Shown here: piece after piece, positions 34,400 to 42,221 of the stretch
Layout: every line of letters starts with the position of its first letter
Position numbering within the stretch: position 1 is the stretch's first letter
Source of the DNA: Planotetraspora silvatica
Lineage (GTDB): Bacteria; Actinomycetota; Actinomycetes; Streptosporangiales; Streptosporangiaceae
Assembly: GCF_016863315.1 (NCBI RefSeq)
Contig: NZ_BOOQ01000055.1
Span: 30,003-94,002, forward strand
Length of the DNA: 64,000 nt
Reading direction: 5' to 3'
Position numbers and translations under genes: made by a program
Notes under the pieces: model-generated
Databases searched by the model: none
What the model was told of the DNA's origin: nothing
What the model saw: the letters and a program-made list of their open reading frames with translations, nothing else

Positions 34400-35437
34400 T
34401 CAGGACCTACGTCTCGACCACCGGCCGATTCCGTCGACGGACGCTGCGATGAATATGACGGCTCCGGTGATGATCTGCTGGTCGAAAGAGGCCAGTCCGA
34501 GCAGGCTCATTCCATTGGAGACAAATCCGAGGAAGAGCACTCCGACAGCTGTGCGCAGCAGGCTGCCGCGTCCGCCGAACAGGCTTGTGCCACCAAGGAC
34601 GACGGCGCCCACGATGTTCAGCAGCAGCGGGCCGCCCATGCTGGCGCTCGCCCCCGCCAGCCCGGACGTCAGGACGATTCCGGCGATCGCCGAGAACAGC
34701 CCCGCCACTGCGTAGACGCTCGCCTTGGTCCTGGCGACATGAACGCCGCTGATTCGCGCGACTTCGACGTTGGCGCCGACGTGCAGGACGCGCCGTCCCC
34801 AGGCGGTGCGTGTCAGGACGGTCTGGGCGACGGCGTACAGCACGACGGCCAGCCACACCGAGTACGGGACACCTCCAGGGCCGTCGATGCTGAACTCGAT
34901 GAATCCGGCGGGGACCGGAGCGATCGTCTTGCCGTGGCTGAGGAGCGTGGTGGCTCCGCTCACGACGTAGAGCGCGGCGAGAGTCACGGCGAACGGGACG
35001 ACAGGCAACTTTGCCGCGACGGTCCCGACCACCAGGCCGATCGCGGTGCCTGCGAGTATGCCCGCCGCGGCACCCGCCAGGACGCTGCCGGTGCTCGTGA
35101 TCACCCAAGCCGCAGTGACCCCGCCGGCGCCGATCACGCTGCCAGTGGACAGGTCGATGCCGCCCGTCAGGATGACGAACGTCGCGCCGATCGCCGCGAT
35201 CGCGACGACCGCGGACTGGCTGCACACGTTGATGATGTTGGAGGGGGTCAGCACTCCCTCGGTGAGGACGCTCAGGACGGCGATGAGGACGACCAGTGCG
35301 GGCAGCATCGACAGGTCGCCGAGCCAACCGGGACGGCGGGCCGTATCGCGCAGCCACGACGCGGGCTTGATGGACCGGGTGGGAGGCGCGGCGGAGGGCG
35401 CCTTGACGGCGCCCTCCCCGCGGACGGATTCAGGCAC
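34400..35437 (-). CDS. Ribose-type (RbsC-like) sugar ABC transporter permease
   Basis: 345 residues from GTG 35437, overlapping the substrate-binding-protein stop by 8 bases. About eight to ten membrane helices with BPD_transp_2 family landmarks: VVAIAAIGATFVILTGGIDLSTGSVIG, FAVTLAALYVVSGA, GRRVLHVGANVEVARISGVHV (the EAA-like loop GxN..AA..SG) and GAVVLGGTSLFGGRGS. It forms the membrane channel with the second permease or as a homodimer. Last gene of the importer operon; the GH5 gene follows 162 bases on. Confidence 0.93.
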   Translation of the reverse strand: MPESVRGEGAVKAPSAAPPTRSIKPASWLRDTARRPGWLGDLSMLPALVVLIAVLSVLTEGVLTPSNIINVCSQSAVVAIAAIGATFVILTGGIDLSTGSVIGAGGVTAAWVITSTGSVLAGAAAGILAGTAIGLVVGTVAAKLPVVPFAVTLAALYVVSGATTLLSHGKTIAPVPAGFIEFSIDGPGGVPYSVWLAVVLYAVAQTVLTRTAWGRRVLHVGANVEVARISGVHVARTKASVYAVAGLFSAIAGIVLTSGLAGASASMGGPLLLNIVGAVVLGGTSLFGGRGSLLRTAVGVLFLGFVSNGMSLLGLASFDQQIITGAVIFIAASVDGIGRWSRRRS

Positions 35438-36434
35438 CGTCGCAGCCCCACACCTGCGAGCTGGTCGTGGCGAAGTTGGCCTGGTCGAGACTGAGGCCCT
35501 TCGTCTGGACCGAGTTGGGGCTGACGCTCTTGCCTCCCAGCGCGGTAGTGATCCCCGATATGGCCTGCTTGCCGAAGTCGTCGACCGGGGTGGCGATGTC
35601 GGCGTCGAGGGTCTTGTCCCGCATGGCCTTGCAGCCGTTCTGGTCGCCGTCGATGGTCACCAGGAACACGTGCCCAGGATCCCCGACCGGGGCCAGGCGC
35701 CCGGCCGCCTTCAGCGCGGACTGCACGGAGGGCAGCAGGAAGTCCGACGGAACGAAGATCGCGTTGATGTCGGGGTTCTTCTGGAGCGCGTTCGAGGTGC
35801 CGTCGAGGGCCTGAGCCGGATCCCAATTGGTGGGGACCTGGCTGACGACGGTGACGTTGGGGTCGCCCTTCAATGCCTCGTTGAACCCGTCCCTACGGCC
35901 GATCGCGTTCTGATCGGTGAGCGCGCCCACCAACTCCAGCACCTTCAGCGGTTTGGTCTTGCCCGCGTCGACGAACTCGGCGGCGGACAGCTTGCCGTCG
36001 GCGACCGGGTCGCCGGTGATCTGGAACGTGATGTTCTGCTGGTCGGCAACAGCCCGGTCGATCGCGATGAACGGGACATTGCGGGCCTTGGCCAGGCTGA
36101 CGGAGGAGGCGATCTGCTGGCCGTCCTGGGCGATGACGATCAGCGCGTCAACCTTGCGCGTCTGGATCAGGTCCTGAATCTGGGAGGACTGCTTCTGTGG
36201 GTCCTTGTCGGCGACAGTGAAGACGACCTCGTACCCGGCCTCAGTGGTCGCCTTCTCGATCGCCGACTTCTCGGCCTGGCGGATGGCGTTGAGCAGATCG
36301 AAGCTCACGCCGATCGTGATCTTCTTGGCGGAGCCGTCCGAGCCGGACGCCTTCTGAGACGAACCGCAACCGGTGAGCACCAGAGCCGACGCCGCAAGGG
36401 CGGCCGTCCATCGGATGAAGGTGGGGGCGTGCAT
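35430..36434 (-). CDS. Sugar ABC transporter substrate-binding lipoprotein
   Basis: 334 residues from ATG 36434 (AAAGGA 9-10 bases upstream). A lipoprotein signal ends at the lipobox LTGCGSS, so the mature protein is anchored outside the membrane. The periplasmic-binding fold of the ribose/galactose cluster is clear: ITIGVSFDLLNAIRQAEKSAIEKATTEAGYEVVFTVADKDPQKQSSQIQDLI, VDALIVIAQDGQ, VPFIAIDRAV, GFNEAL and DINAIFVPSDFLLP. The ligand is probably a monosaccharide. It sits between two permease genes, an unusual order. Confidence 0.93.
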   Translation of the reverse strand: MHAPTFIRWTAALAASALVLTGCGSSQKASGSDGSAKKITIGVSFDLLNAIRQAEKSAIEKATTEAGYEVVFTVADKDPQKQSSQIQDLIQTRKVDALIVIAQDGQQIASSVSLAKARNVPFIAIDRAVADQQNITFQITGDPVADGKLSAAEFVDAGKTKPLKVLELVGALTDQNAIGRRDGFNEALKGDPNVTVVSQVPTNWDPAQALDGTSNALQKNPDINAIFVPSDFLLPSVQSALKAAGRLAPVGDPGHVFLVTIDGDQNGCKAMRDKTLDADIATPVDDFGKQAISGITTALGGKSVSPNSVQTKGLSLDQANFATTSSQVWGCDGA

Positions 36435-36451
36435 TGGGGGATGTCCTTTCC

Positions 36452-37426
36452 TTATGACACAGCGGCCGGACGCAAGGCTTGAGCCAGAGTCCGCCACCGG
36501 GTTCCGGCGGCGATGACCGCGACGAGCAAGATGCCGCCGCGGACGATGTCGAAGACGTAGGGCGAGGCTCCGGAGAACACCAGCCCGGTCTGAGCGGTAG
36601 TGAGGACGAGGGCGCCCAAGACGGTGCCGGTGATGCTGCCCCGCCCGCCGAACAGACTGGTTCCGCCGAGCACCACCGCTGTGATCACCGTGAGCTCGTA
36701 GCCGTCACCGATGGACGGCTGGACGGCTCCCAGCCGGGCGGTCTGGGTGAGCGAGGCGAGCGCCGCCAGCACGCCCGCGAGCGCGTATGCGCCGATCGTC
36801 ACCGCCCGCACGGGCAGCCCGGCGTTGAGGGCCGCGGCCCGGTTGGAGCCGACAGCCTGGAGGTACCGGCCGAAAACGGTCCGGCCGAACACCAGCACTC
36901 CGCCCAGCGCGGTCGCGGCGGCGAGCAGGACCGGAGCGGGTACGCCGAGGAGGCTGCTGGTGCCGATCCCCCGCAGGTGCGCGGGAAGATCGATGTTCTG
37001 CTGGCCGGTGATGTGGCCGCCGGCGCCCCGGAAGACCTGCATCGAGGCGAGGGTGACGATGAGGGCGGGAACCCTGGTCAGCGCGACCGCCACCCCGTTG
37101 ACCAGGCCCATCAGCAGCCCGGTCGCGGCGATGGCGGCGAACACCACGCCGGCGGGGGCCGAGGCGAGCGCCCAGCTGGACTCGATCGCAGCCGCCAGAA
37201 ACAGCATCGACCCGACGGACAGGTCGATCCCTGCGGTCATGATCACAAAGGTGGCCCCGACGGCCGCGATGATCAACGGGCTCGCCTGGATGGCGATGTT
37301 GCGGAAGTTCGCCACGGTGCCGAACTCGCCATAGAGGCCAGACAGGGCGAGCACCAGGACCAGCCACACGGGCAGAAGCGGCTGCCGACGCAGGGCACGT
37401 GCACACCATTGGGAGGCGGATCTCAT
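36452..37426 (-). CDS. Ribose-type sugar ABC transporter permease, second copy
   Basis: 324 residues from ATG 37426, overlapping the ATPase stop (ATGA). Family landmarks: PLIIAAVGATFVIMTAGIDLSVGSMLF, TRVPALIVTLASMQVFRGAGGHITG, FGRYLQAVGSNRAAALNAGLPVRAVTIGAYALAG and AVVLGGTSLFGGRGSI. It is similar to, but clearly diverged from, the permease at 34400-35437. The two probably form a heterodimeric channel, as in autoinducer-2 and rhamnose-type systems. Confidence 0.93.
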   Translation of the reverse strand: MRSASQWCARALRRQPLLPVWLVLVLALSGLYGEFGTVANFRNIAIQASPLIIAAVGATFVIMTAGIDLSVGSMLFLAAAIESSWALASAPAGVVFAAIAATGLLMGLVNGVAVALTRVPALIVTLASMQVFRGAGGHITGQQNIDLPAHLRGIGTSSLLGVPAPVLLAAATALGGVLVFGRTVFGRYLQAVGSNRAAALNAGLPVRAVTIGAYALAGVLAALASLTQTARLGAVQPSIGDGYELTVITAVVLGGTSLFGGRGSITGTVLGALVLTTAQTGLVFSGASPYVFDIVRGGILLVAVIAAGTRWRTLAQALRPAAVS

Positions 37427-38877
37427 CGGATGCCTCCCGTCGCCAGGCGGATGACGGCCTCCTGGGTCGCACGTCGTCGGTCGAGGATCCCGGCCAGCCG
37501 ACCGTCGTGCATGACGCCGACGCGATGAGCCAGCCCGAGCACTTCCTCCATTTCGGAACTGATCAGCAGCACAGCCGTTCCGGCGCGCGCGAGATCGGCC
37601 AGGAGCCGGTAAATCTCGGCCTTGGCACCGACGTCGATGCCACGAGTGGGCTCGTCCAAGATGATCAGCCGCGGTTGTCCGCTGAGCCATTTGGCCAGCA
37701 CGACCTTCTGCTGGTTGCCGCCGCTCAGTGATCCGCCGTCCACCTCCTGCCCACTGCGGGCCGTCAGGGCCACTGCAGTCGCAAGGTCCTTGGTGAGACG
37801 GCTTTCGGCCGCATGGTCGAGCCACCCGAGCGGCCGGCAGACCGAGCCGAGGCCGACGATCGAGAGGCTCTCGCGGATCGGCCGTTCCAGGAACAAGCCC
37901 TCGTTCCGCCGGTCCTCGGTGACGAAGGCGATTCCCGCGGCGATTGAAGCGCGGACGTCGCCGCGCCGCAGCGGCTGTCCGGCCACCTCGATCCGCCCGA
38001 TCTTGCCCGCGAGCCCGAAGATCGCCCGGGCCACCTCGGTACGGCCCGATCCCATCAGCCCGGCCAGACCGAAGATCTCGCCCTCGGCGACGTCGAACGA
38101 GACTCCCTCGACCCGCGCACCGTCGCCCAGATCACGAACCGACAGCGCGATCTCCTGCCGCGGCTTCGTGGTCTCGGGGTATCCCTGGGCGAGCTCGCGC
38201 CCCACCATGAGCGCCTCGAGCGTGGAGCGGTCGAGCTCGCCGGCCGGCCGGTCGGCAACCAGCCGCCCGTCCCGCATGACTACGATCCGCCGGCTGAGCC
38301 TGAAGATCTCTTCGAGATAGTGGGTGATGTAGAGGACCGCCACCCCGTCGTCACGCAACTGCTCGACAATCCGCATGATCATCTCGCGTTCGTCGAGATT
38401 GAGCGAGGCGGTCGGTTCGTCGAAAACGATGGCCCGGGGCTCGGTGGCCAGCGCCTTGGCAATCTCTACCAGCTGACGCCGTCCAGCGGAGAGTTCGCGC
38501 ACGACGGCATCAGGCCCGAATCCGGCGCCGACCCGCCGTAGCAGGACAGAAGCGGTGCGCCGCAAGGCCGCGGGCCGAACCGTGCCCACACGGGACGACC
38601 TGAGATGGCCGATGAGAATGTTCTCGGCGACCGTCAAGTCCGGAAAAAGGCTGGTCTCCTGATGCACCGTGGCCACGTTTCCCGCGTCACCGAAATCGAC
38701 GTGACCGGAGTCAGGCCGCAGAATTCCGCCGATGATGTTCTTGATCGTGGACTTTCCAGCCCCGTTCTCCCCGGCCAGAGCAACGACCTCGCCGCCCCGG
38801 ACCGTGAACGAGACGCCATCCACCGCTACGACACCACCGAACGATTTCGACAGCCCGGTCACCGTGATCGCGGTCAC
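37423..38877 (-). CDS. Sugar ABC transporter ATP-binding protein with two nucleotide-binding domains (RbsA-like)
   Basis: 484 residues from GTG 38877, with GAAGGTGG 8 bases upstream. First NBD: Walker A AGENGAGKSTIKNIIGG, signature LSAGRRQLVEIAKAL, Walker B AIVFDEPTASL. Second NBD: degenerate Walker A GLMGSGRTEVARAIFG, EDRRNEGLF, signature LSGGNQQKVVLAKWL, Walker B LIILDEPTRGIDVG. One active and one degenerate site is typical of ribose-class ATPases. First gene of the four-gene importer operon. Confidence 0.94.
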   Translation of the reverse strand: MTAITVTGLSKSFGGVVAVDGVSFTVRGGEVVALAGENGAGKSTIKNIIGGILRPDSGHVDFGDAGNVATVHQETSLFPDLTVAENILIGHLRSSRVGTVRPAALRRTASVLLRRVGAGFGPDAVVRELSAGRRQLVEIAKALATEPRAIVFDEPTASLNLDEREMIMRIVEQLRDDGVAVLYITHYLEEIFRLSRRIVVMRDGRLVADRPAGELDRSTLEALMVGRELAQGYPETTKPRQEIALSVRDLGDGARVEGVSFDVAEGEIFGLAGLMGSGRTEVARAIFGLAGKIGRIEVAGQPLRRGDVRASIAAGIAFVTEDRRNEGLFLERPIRESLSIVGLGSVCRPLGWLDHAAESRLTKDLATAVALTARSGQEVDGGSLSGGNQQKVVLAKWLSGQPRLIILDEPTRGIDVGAKAEIYRLLADLARAGTAVLLISSEMEEVLGLAHRVGVMHDGRLAGILDRRRATQEAVIRLATGGIR

Positions 38878-38961
38878 TCGACATGCCACCTTCGGCACAC
38901 GGCGATAGGCATGGGGCCTCCTCAAATTTCTTCGACGCCGCTCATACGGCAGTGATGCGCA

Positions 38962-38992
38962 ATTCCCGAACGATCTGTCTGGCTGCGGGAAT
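38962..38992. promoter_or_regulatory. Inverted repeat upstream of the sugar importer operon
   Basis: ATTCCCG and CGGGAAT form a perfect inverted repeat across 17 bases, with further symmetry outside (CGCAA / TTGCG). It lies 85-115 bases upstream of the ATPase GTG at 38877, in the right place for an operator or for a hairpin in the 5' leader. Confidence 0.4.
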
Positions 38993-39046
38993 GTTGCGAA
39001 CCTATGGCCCGAGGTGCACAGTGTGAAGCGCATGTTCCGGCAGGCA

Positions 39047-39065
39047 CCGATCCGTTAATCGAATC
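39047..39065. promoter_or_regulatory. 19-bp motif shared with the GH5 promoter (copy 2)
   Basis: CCGATCCGTTAATCGAATC lies about 170 bases upstream of the importer ATPase start. It matches the GH5 copy at 34369-34387 in 16 of 19 bases and has the same orientation relative to its downstream gene. Confidence 0.5.
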
Positions 39066-39369
39066 AGCGTGTTGCGGGCAGACCTAGTCGACCTTGGCGA
39101 CGGGCCCCTCGCCGCTTCTGCGCCCCCGGTGCGAAACCGCCCACGCCCGCGACCAAAAGAACGGCCGCCGCCTGCGCAAAGCCGCCGACCGGCAGCCCGT
39201 CGCCCCGCAACGCCCCGGGAGACGGTCAGACCTCGGCGCCGGAGGATCGTGACGCGGGCTCAAGCTGGAGGACGATTCCAGAGGACCGCCCGGTCCGCCC
39301 CTTGCCGGTTGAACTCCAACCTGTCCTGGATCAGGGGATGAGTCGGCCGCGCCACGAGGTTGGCCGGGC

Positions 39370-40020
39370 CTACCGGACCATGCGGTCGATCACTTCCTTG
39401 GTCGACGGGACCCAATGGGCGAGGAACCGATAATTGATGATCGCCGCCTGGTAGCCGTCACCCCAGTCTGGGTGCCGGGGGCCGGCGGTGGCGTCCTTGA
39501 CGACCGCGACCTGGAAGCCCTGTTCGAGGAATTCGCGCAGGTGGGATTCGACGCACAGGTTCGCGAGCATGCCGCCGAGGATGACCTTGCCGATCCCGCG
39601 TTTGCGCATCTGCAGGACCAGATCGTTGGTCTGCGGCCCGAACACCTTGTGCGGCGCGGCGACGATCGTCACGCCGTCGTCGATGTACGGCTTGAACCGA
39701 TCCAGCCAGTCGGCGCCGGAGTCCGCGAAACCGGTCAGATCCAGCGGTCCGCTCCGGGCGAACGTGCGGGTCCGGAGTTCCTCCGCCTCCAGAGGACCGT
39801 TGAACAGCCAGCCGTTGTCGGTGGGATAGAAGTAGTGAGGGGATATGAACACCTCATAGCCCTCTTGCTTCGCAGCCCGGAAGATCCGCTCCATGTTCTC
39901 GACCGTGCCGTTCTCAGTGACGCTTGCGCCGACCGCCGCCCAGCTCGTCCCGGTCTCGCTCAGCACGTCGTTCTGCGGGTCGATGAACACGACTCCGGTG
40001 TCGCTTCGCTGGATTTCCAT
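39370..40020 (-). CDS. Isochorismatase-like cysteine hydrolase
   Basis: 216 residues from ATG 40020, with a G-rich site about 10 bases upstream. The triad is visible: Asp in VVFIDPQNDVL, Lys in VAAPHKVFGPQ and nucleophile Cys in GGMLANLCVESHLREFLEQGF, after the cis-peptide turn. The family hydrolyses C-N or ether bonds (nicotinamide, ureido acids, isochorismate and others). The substrate here cannot be named. It is transcribed toward the sugar importer operon but 492 bases separate them. Confidence 0.88.
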   Translation of the reverse strand: MEIQRSDTGVVFIDPQNDVLSETGTSWAAVGASVTENGTVENMERIFRAAKQEGYEVFISPHYFYPTDNGWLFNGPLEAEELRTRTFARSGPLDLTGFADSGADWLDRFKPYIDDGVTIVAAPHKVFGPQTNDLVLQMRKRGIGKVILGGMLANLCVESHLREFLEQGFQVAVVKDATAGPRHPDWGDGYQAAIINYRFLAHWVPSTKEVIDRMVR

Positions 40021-40301
40021 TGCATCGTCGCCCCCTTTGCCGTTCGCGGAGGCAGCGGGCTCGGCTTCGCGGGCCCGACCCCTATACGCACGGCTATAGC
40101 CGTCACGTACCCGCTTACGGCCGGTTGGCAACAGCCACTGCCGCCAAAGCGAGGCCGGGTGCCCCCAGCAGGTGACGCCTCGATCGGCGGATGTCGGGGT
40201 GGCCCGGCGGACAACACCGGATGTTAACGGTCACCCGACGGCCGGATGATGCGTGCGTCAAGTGCCTGCTCCTTTCGACCCCACCCAGAGGAGACCTGTC
40301 C

Positions 40302-42134
40302 ATGCGACCTCCGCGCCGGTTATCACGCTGGCGGCTGGTGCTGATCGGGCTCGCGACCGTGCTCACCGCGACCACGTTGGTCAGCGTCCCGGCGAGCGCC
40401 GACGGCCCGATCATCCGTCCGACCACCCCGCCCGTTCGGCCGACCCTGTTACCGCCCCCGCCGACTTTCTTTCCGACTCCTCCGCCGACTTTCCCGCCGA
40501 TCCCTCCGTCCGACCCCACACCCAATCCGCAGCCGACGTGTCCGCCCGACTGTGCGCCGCCGCGCACGCTCAAGATCGCAGGGGCGGGCGACAGTTACAC
40601 CAGTGGTGAAGGCGCGACCCATGACCACAAGTACCTGACATTCCCGGACGGCTCCGAGGACTTCCGGCATCAGAGCGGCTACGCCCCGCTCCCCCTGGCG
40701 TGGGACTACCTGCAGTCGGGCCGCTATCCAACCGGCCAGTACACGGTCCAGCCCGATGAGATCAGCACCACCTGGGGCACCGGCAACAGCGACCGCTTCA
40801 TCTTCAACGCGTCCTCGGGCGCCAAGGTGAGCCACCTGACGGACGTGCAGTTCGAAGACGAGGACCACACCGACATCCATGAGGTGCGGAACGTGCGTCA
40901 ACTCGCGGGCGTACCCAGGGACCTCGACATCTTCTACTTCGGGCTCGGCGGCAACGACGCCGACTTCGGGCCGCTGATGAAGATGGTGCTGATAGGCCAC
41001 TACTCCACCGTGGGCACCGACACCTACATAAGCAGACGCAAATCTCAGGCGCGCCTCGTCCACTACAAGGTGCAGCAGCTGATCGGGAACATGCCGCAGG
41101 TCTCGGCCAACGTCGAGCAGGGCCTGGTGAACGTGAAGGACGCCACAGACAACGCGGAGATCGTCGTGGCGCTTTACCCGCTGCCCGTCAAGCCGTCAGG
41201 CAACACCGATCACAAGCAGATCGGCGGCCTGGCCATGGACGAGATCTATCCGTTCGCCGTCGCGTTGAACCAGGCGATCAAGGACGCGGTCGACCGGTTC
41301 CGTACGAGATTCCCGCAGAGAAAGGTGCACGTGTTCGACCCGAACACCGCGGGGCCGAACGGCACCAGCGTGGTGGCCGGCCACGAGCTCGGCCAACCGG
41401 ATTCGTACTTCAACGGAGTGATTTCCCGGACCGAGCTCTTGGCGCGAGGCAAGATCTTCAACGCGCTTCAGGAGAGCTTCCACCCCAACGAGCTCGGCTC
41501 CGTGGCGATCGGGCGGGCGCTGGCGACCTGGATGGCCGGCGAGTTCCCGGCCTTCTTCCCGAACGGACCCGACTTCAACAGGGTCATCACCAACCCGCAG
41601 GCCGCCGCCGACGACCCGGAGGCCGACCAGGAGCTTGAGGAATGGGTACGCGCCAACCCCGGCAAGCTCTGCGACGGAGACTCCATCGACAGCATCTGCC
41701 ACTTCATAGGCCCGGACGGTGACGTGACGATCCCGCTTGAGGTGTTGCTGAACCCGATCCGGCTGAAGCCGATTCCGGGAGCTCCGACGGTCGGCGGCTC
41801 CGGGGGTGGCGGGTCGAGCGGCGGGCCGGCACCGTCGTCCTGGATTCCGGCCACCTACAGCAGCGCGCCGTCCGGCGTCCCGGCTGGCGGCATCAGCAAC
41901 ACCCCCACGGGGGATCCCTGCGATCTCCTCGTGAAAGCGGAGCCCGGCCTGCAGGTGGCGGTCTCCTCGTCCACGCTGAGCGGCGGTGGCCTGCAAGCAC
42001 CCATGGATCTCACCTGGGTCCACTTCCTGACAACCGATCGGGCCGACCCGTGTCAGAAGGGCGAGAAGATCGACCCGGAGAAGCTCCGGGAGCAAGCAGA
42101 GGCGTGGTTGAACGGCGGTCCGCTGCCGGAATGA
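40302..42134 (+). CDS. Secreted SGNH/GDSL-type hydrolase with proline-rich linker
   Basis: 610 residues from ATG 40302 (GAGGAGA 7 bases upstream). Signal peptide: RWRLVLIGLATVLTATTLVSVPASA. A Pro/Thr-rich stretch (about 35-90, PPPPTFFPTPPPTFPP) links to the esterase domain. SGNH blocks: IAGAGDSYTSGEGA (nucleophile Ser), FYFGLGGNDADF (Gly and Asn of the oxyanion hole) and QESFHPNELGSVAIG (catalytic His). The C-terminal 170 residues are low-complexity and Gly/Ser-rich with an unknown region. The family hydrolyses lipid or acetyl esters outside the cell. A terminator follows. Confidence 0.85.
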   Translation: MRPPRRLSRWRLVLIGLATVLTATTLVSVPASADGPIIRPTTPPVRPTLLPPPPTFFPTPPPTFPPIPPSDPTPNPQPTCPPDCAPPRTLKIAGAGDSYTSGEGATHDHKYLTFPDGSEDFRHQSGYAPLPLAWDYLQSGRYPTGQYTVQPDEISTTWGTGNSDRFIFNASSGAKVSHLTDVQFEDEDHTDIHEVRNVRQLAGVPRDLDIFYFGLGGNDADFGPLMKMVLIGHYSTVGTDTYISRRKSQARLVHYKVQQLIGNMPQVSANVEQGLVNVKDATDNAEIVVALYPLPVKPSGNTDHKQIGGLAMDEIYPFAVALNQAIKDAVDRFRTRFPQRKVHVFDPNTAGPNGTSVVAGHELGQPDSYFNGVISRTELLARGKIFNALQESFHPNELGSVAIGRALATWMAGEFPAFFPNGPDFNRVITNPQAAADDPEADQELEEWVRANPGKLCDGDSIDSICHFIGPDGDVTIPLEVLLNPIRLKPIPGAPTVGGSGGGGSSGGPAPSSWIPATYSSAPSGVPAGGISNTPTGDPCDLLVKAEPGLQVAVSSSTLSGGGLQAPMDLTWVHFLTTDRADPCQKGEKIDPEKLREQAEAWLNGGPLPE

Positions 42135-42163
42135 CCGGCACCGGACGCCGCCGTTGATCGCAA

Positions 42164-42192
42164 CCGCCGGGCGGGCGCGCACCGCCCGGCGG
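42164..42192. terminator. Bidirectional hairpin terminator between SGNH hydrolase and LuxR regulator
   Basis: CCGCCGGGCGG and CCGCCCGGCGG form a perfect 11-bp stem around the 7-base loop gcgcgca. The site is between the convergent stops at 42134 and 42222. Confidence 0.75.
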
Positions 42193-42221
42193 CCCTGGAT
42201 CACCGGCAGCACCGACGGGGC

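Larger units (their letters stand above)
38878..39369. other. Gene-less leader region of the sugar importer operon
   Basis: 492 bases between the cysteine-hydrolase stop and the importer ATPase start, both on the minus strand. It contains the inverted repeat at 38962-38992 and the shared 19-bp motif at 39047-39065. The distal part, 39070-39369, is very GC-rich and I see no gene in it. Confidence 0.5.
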
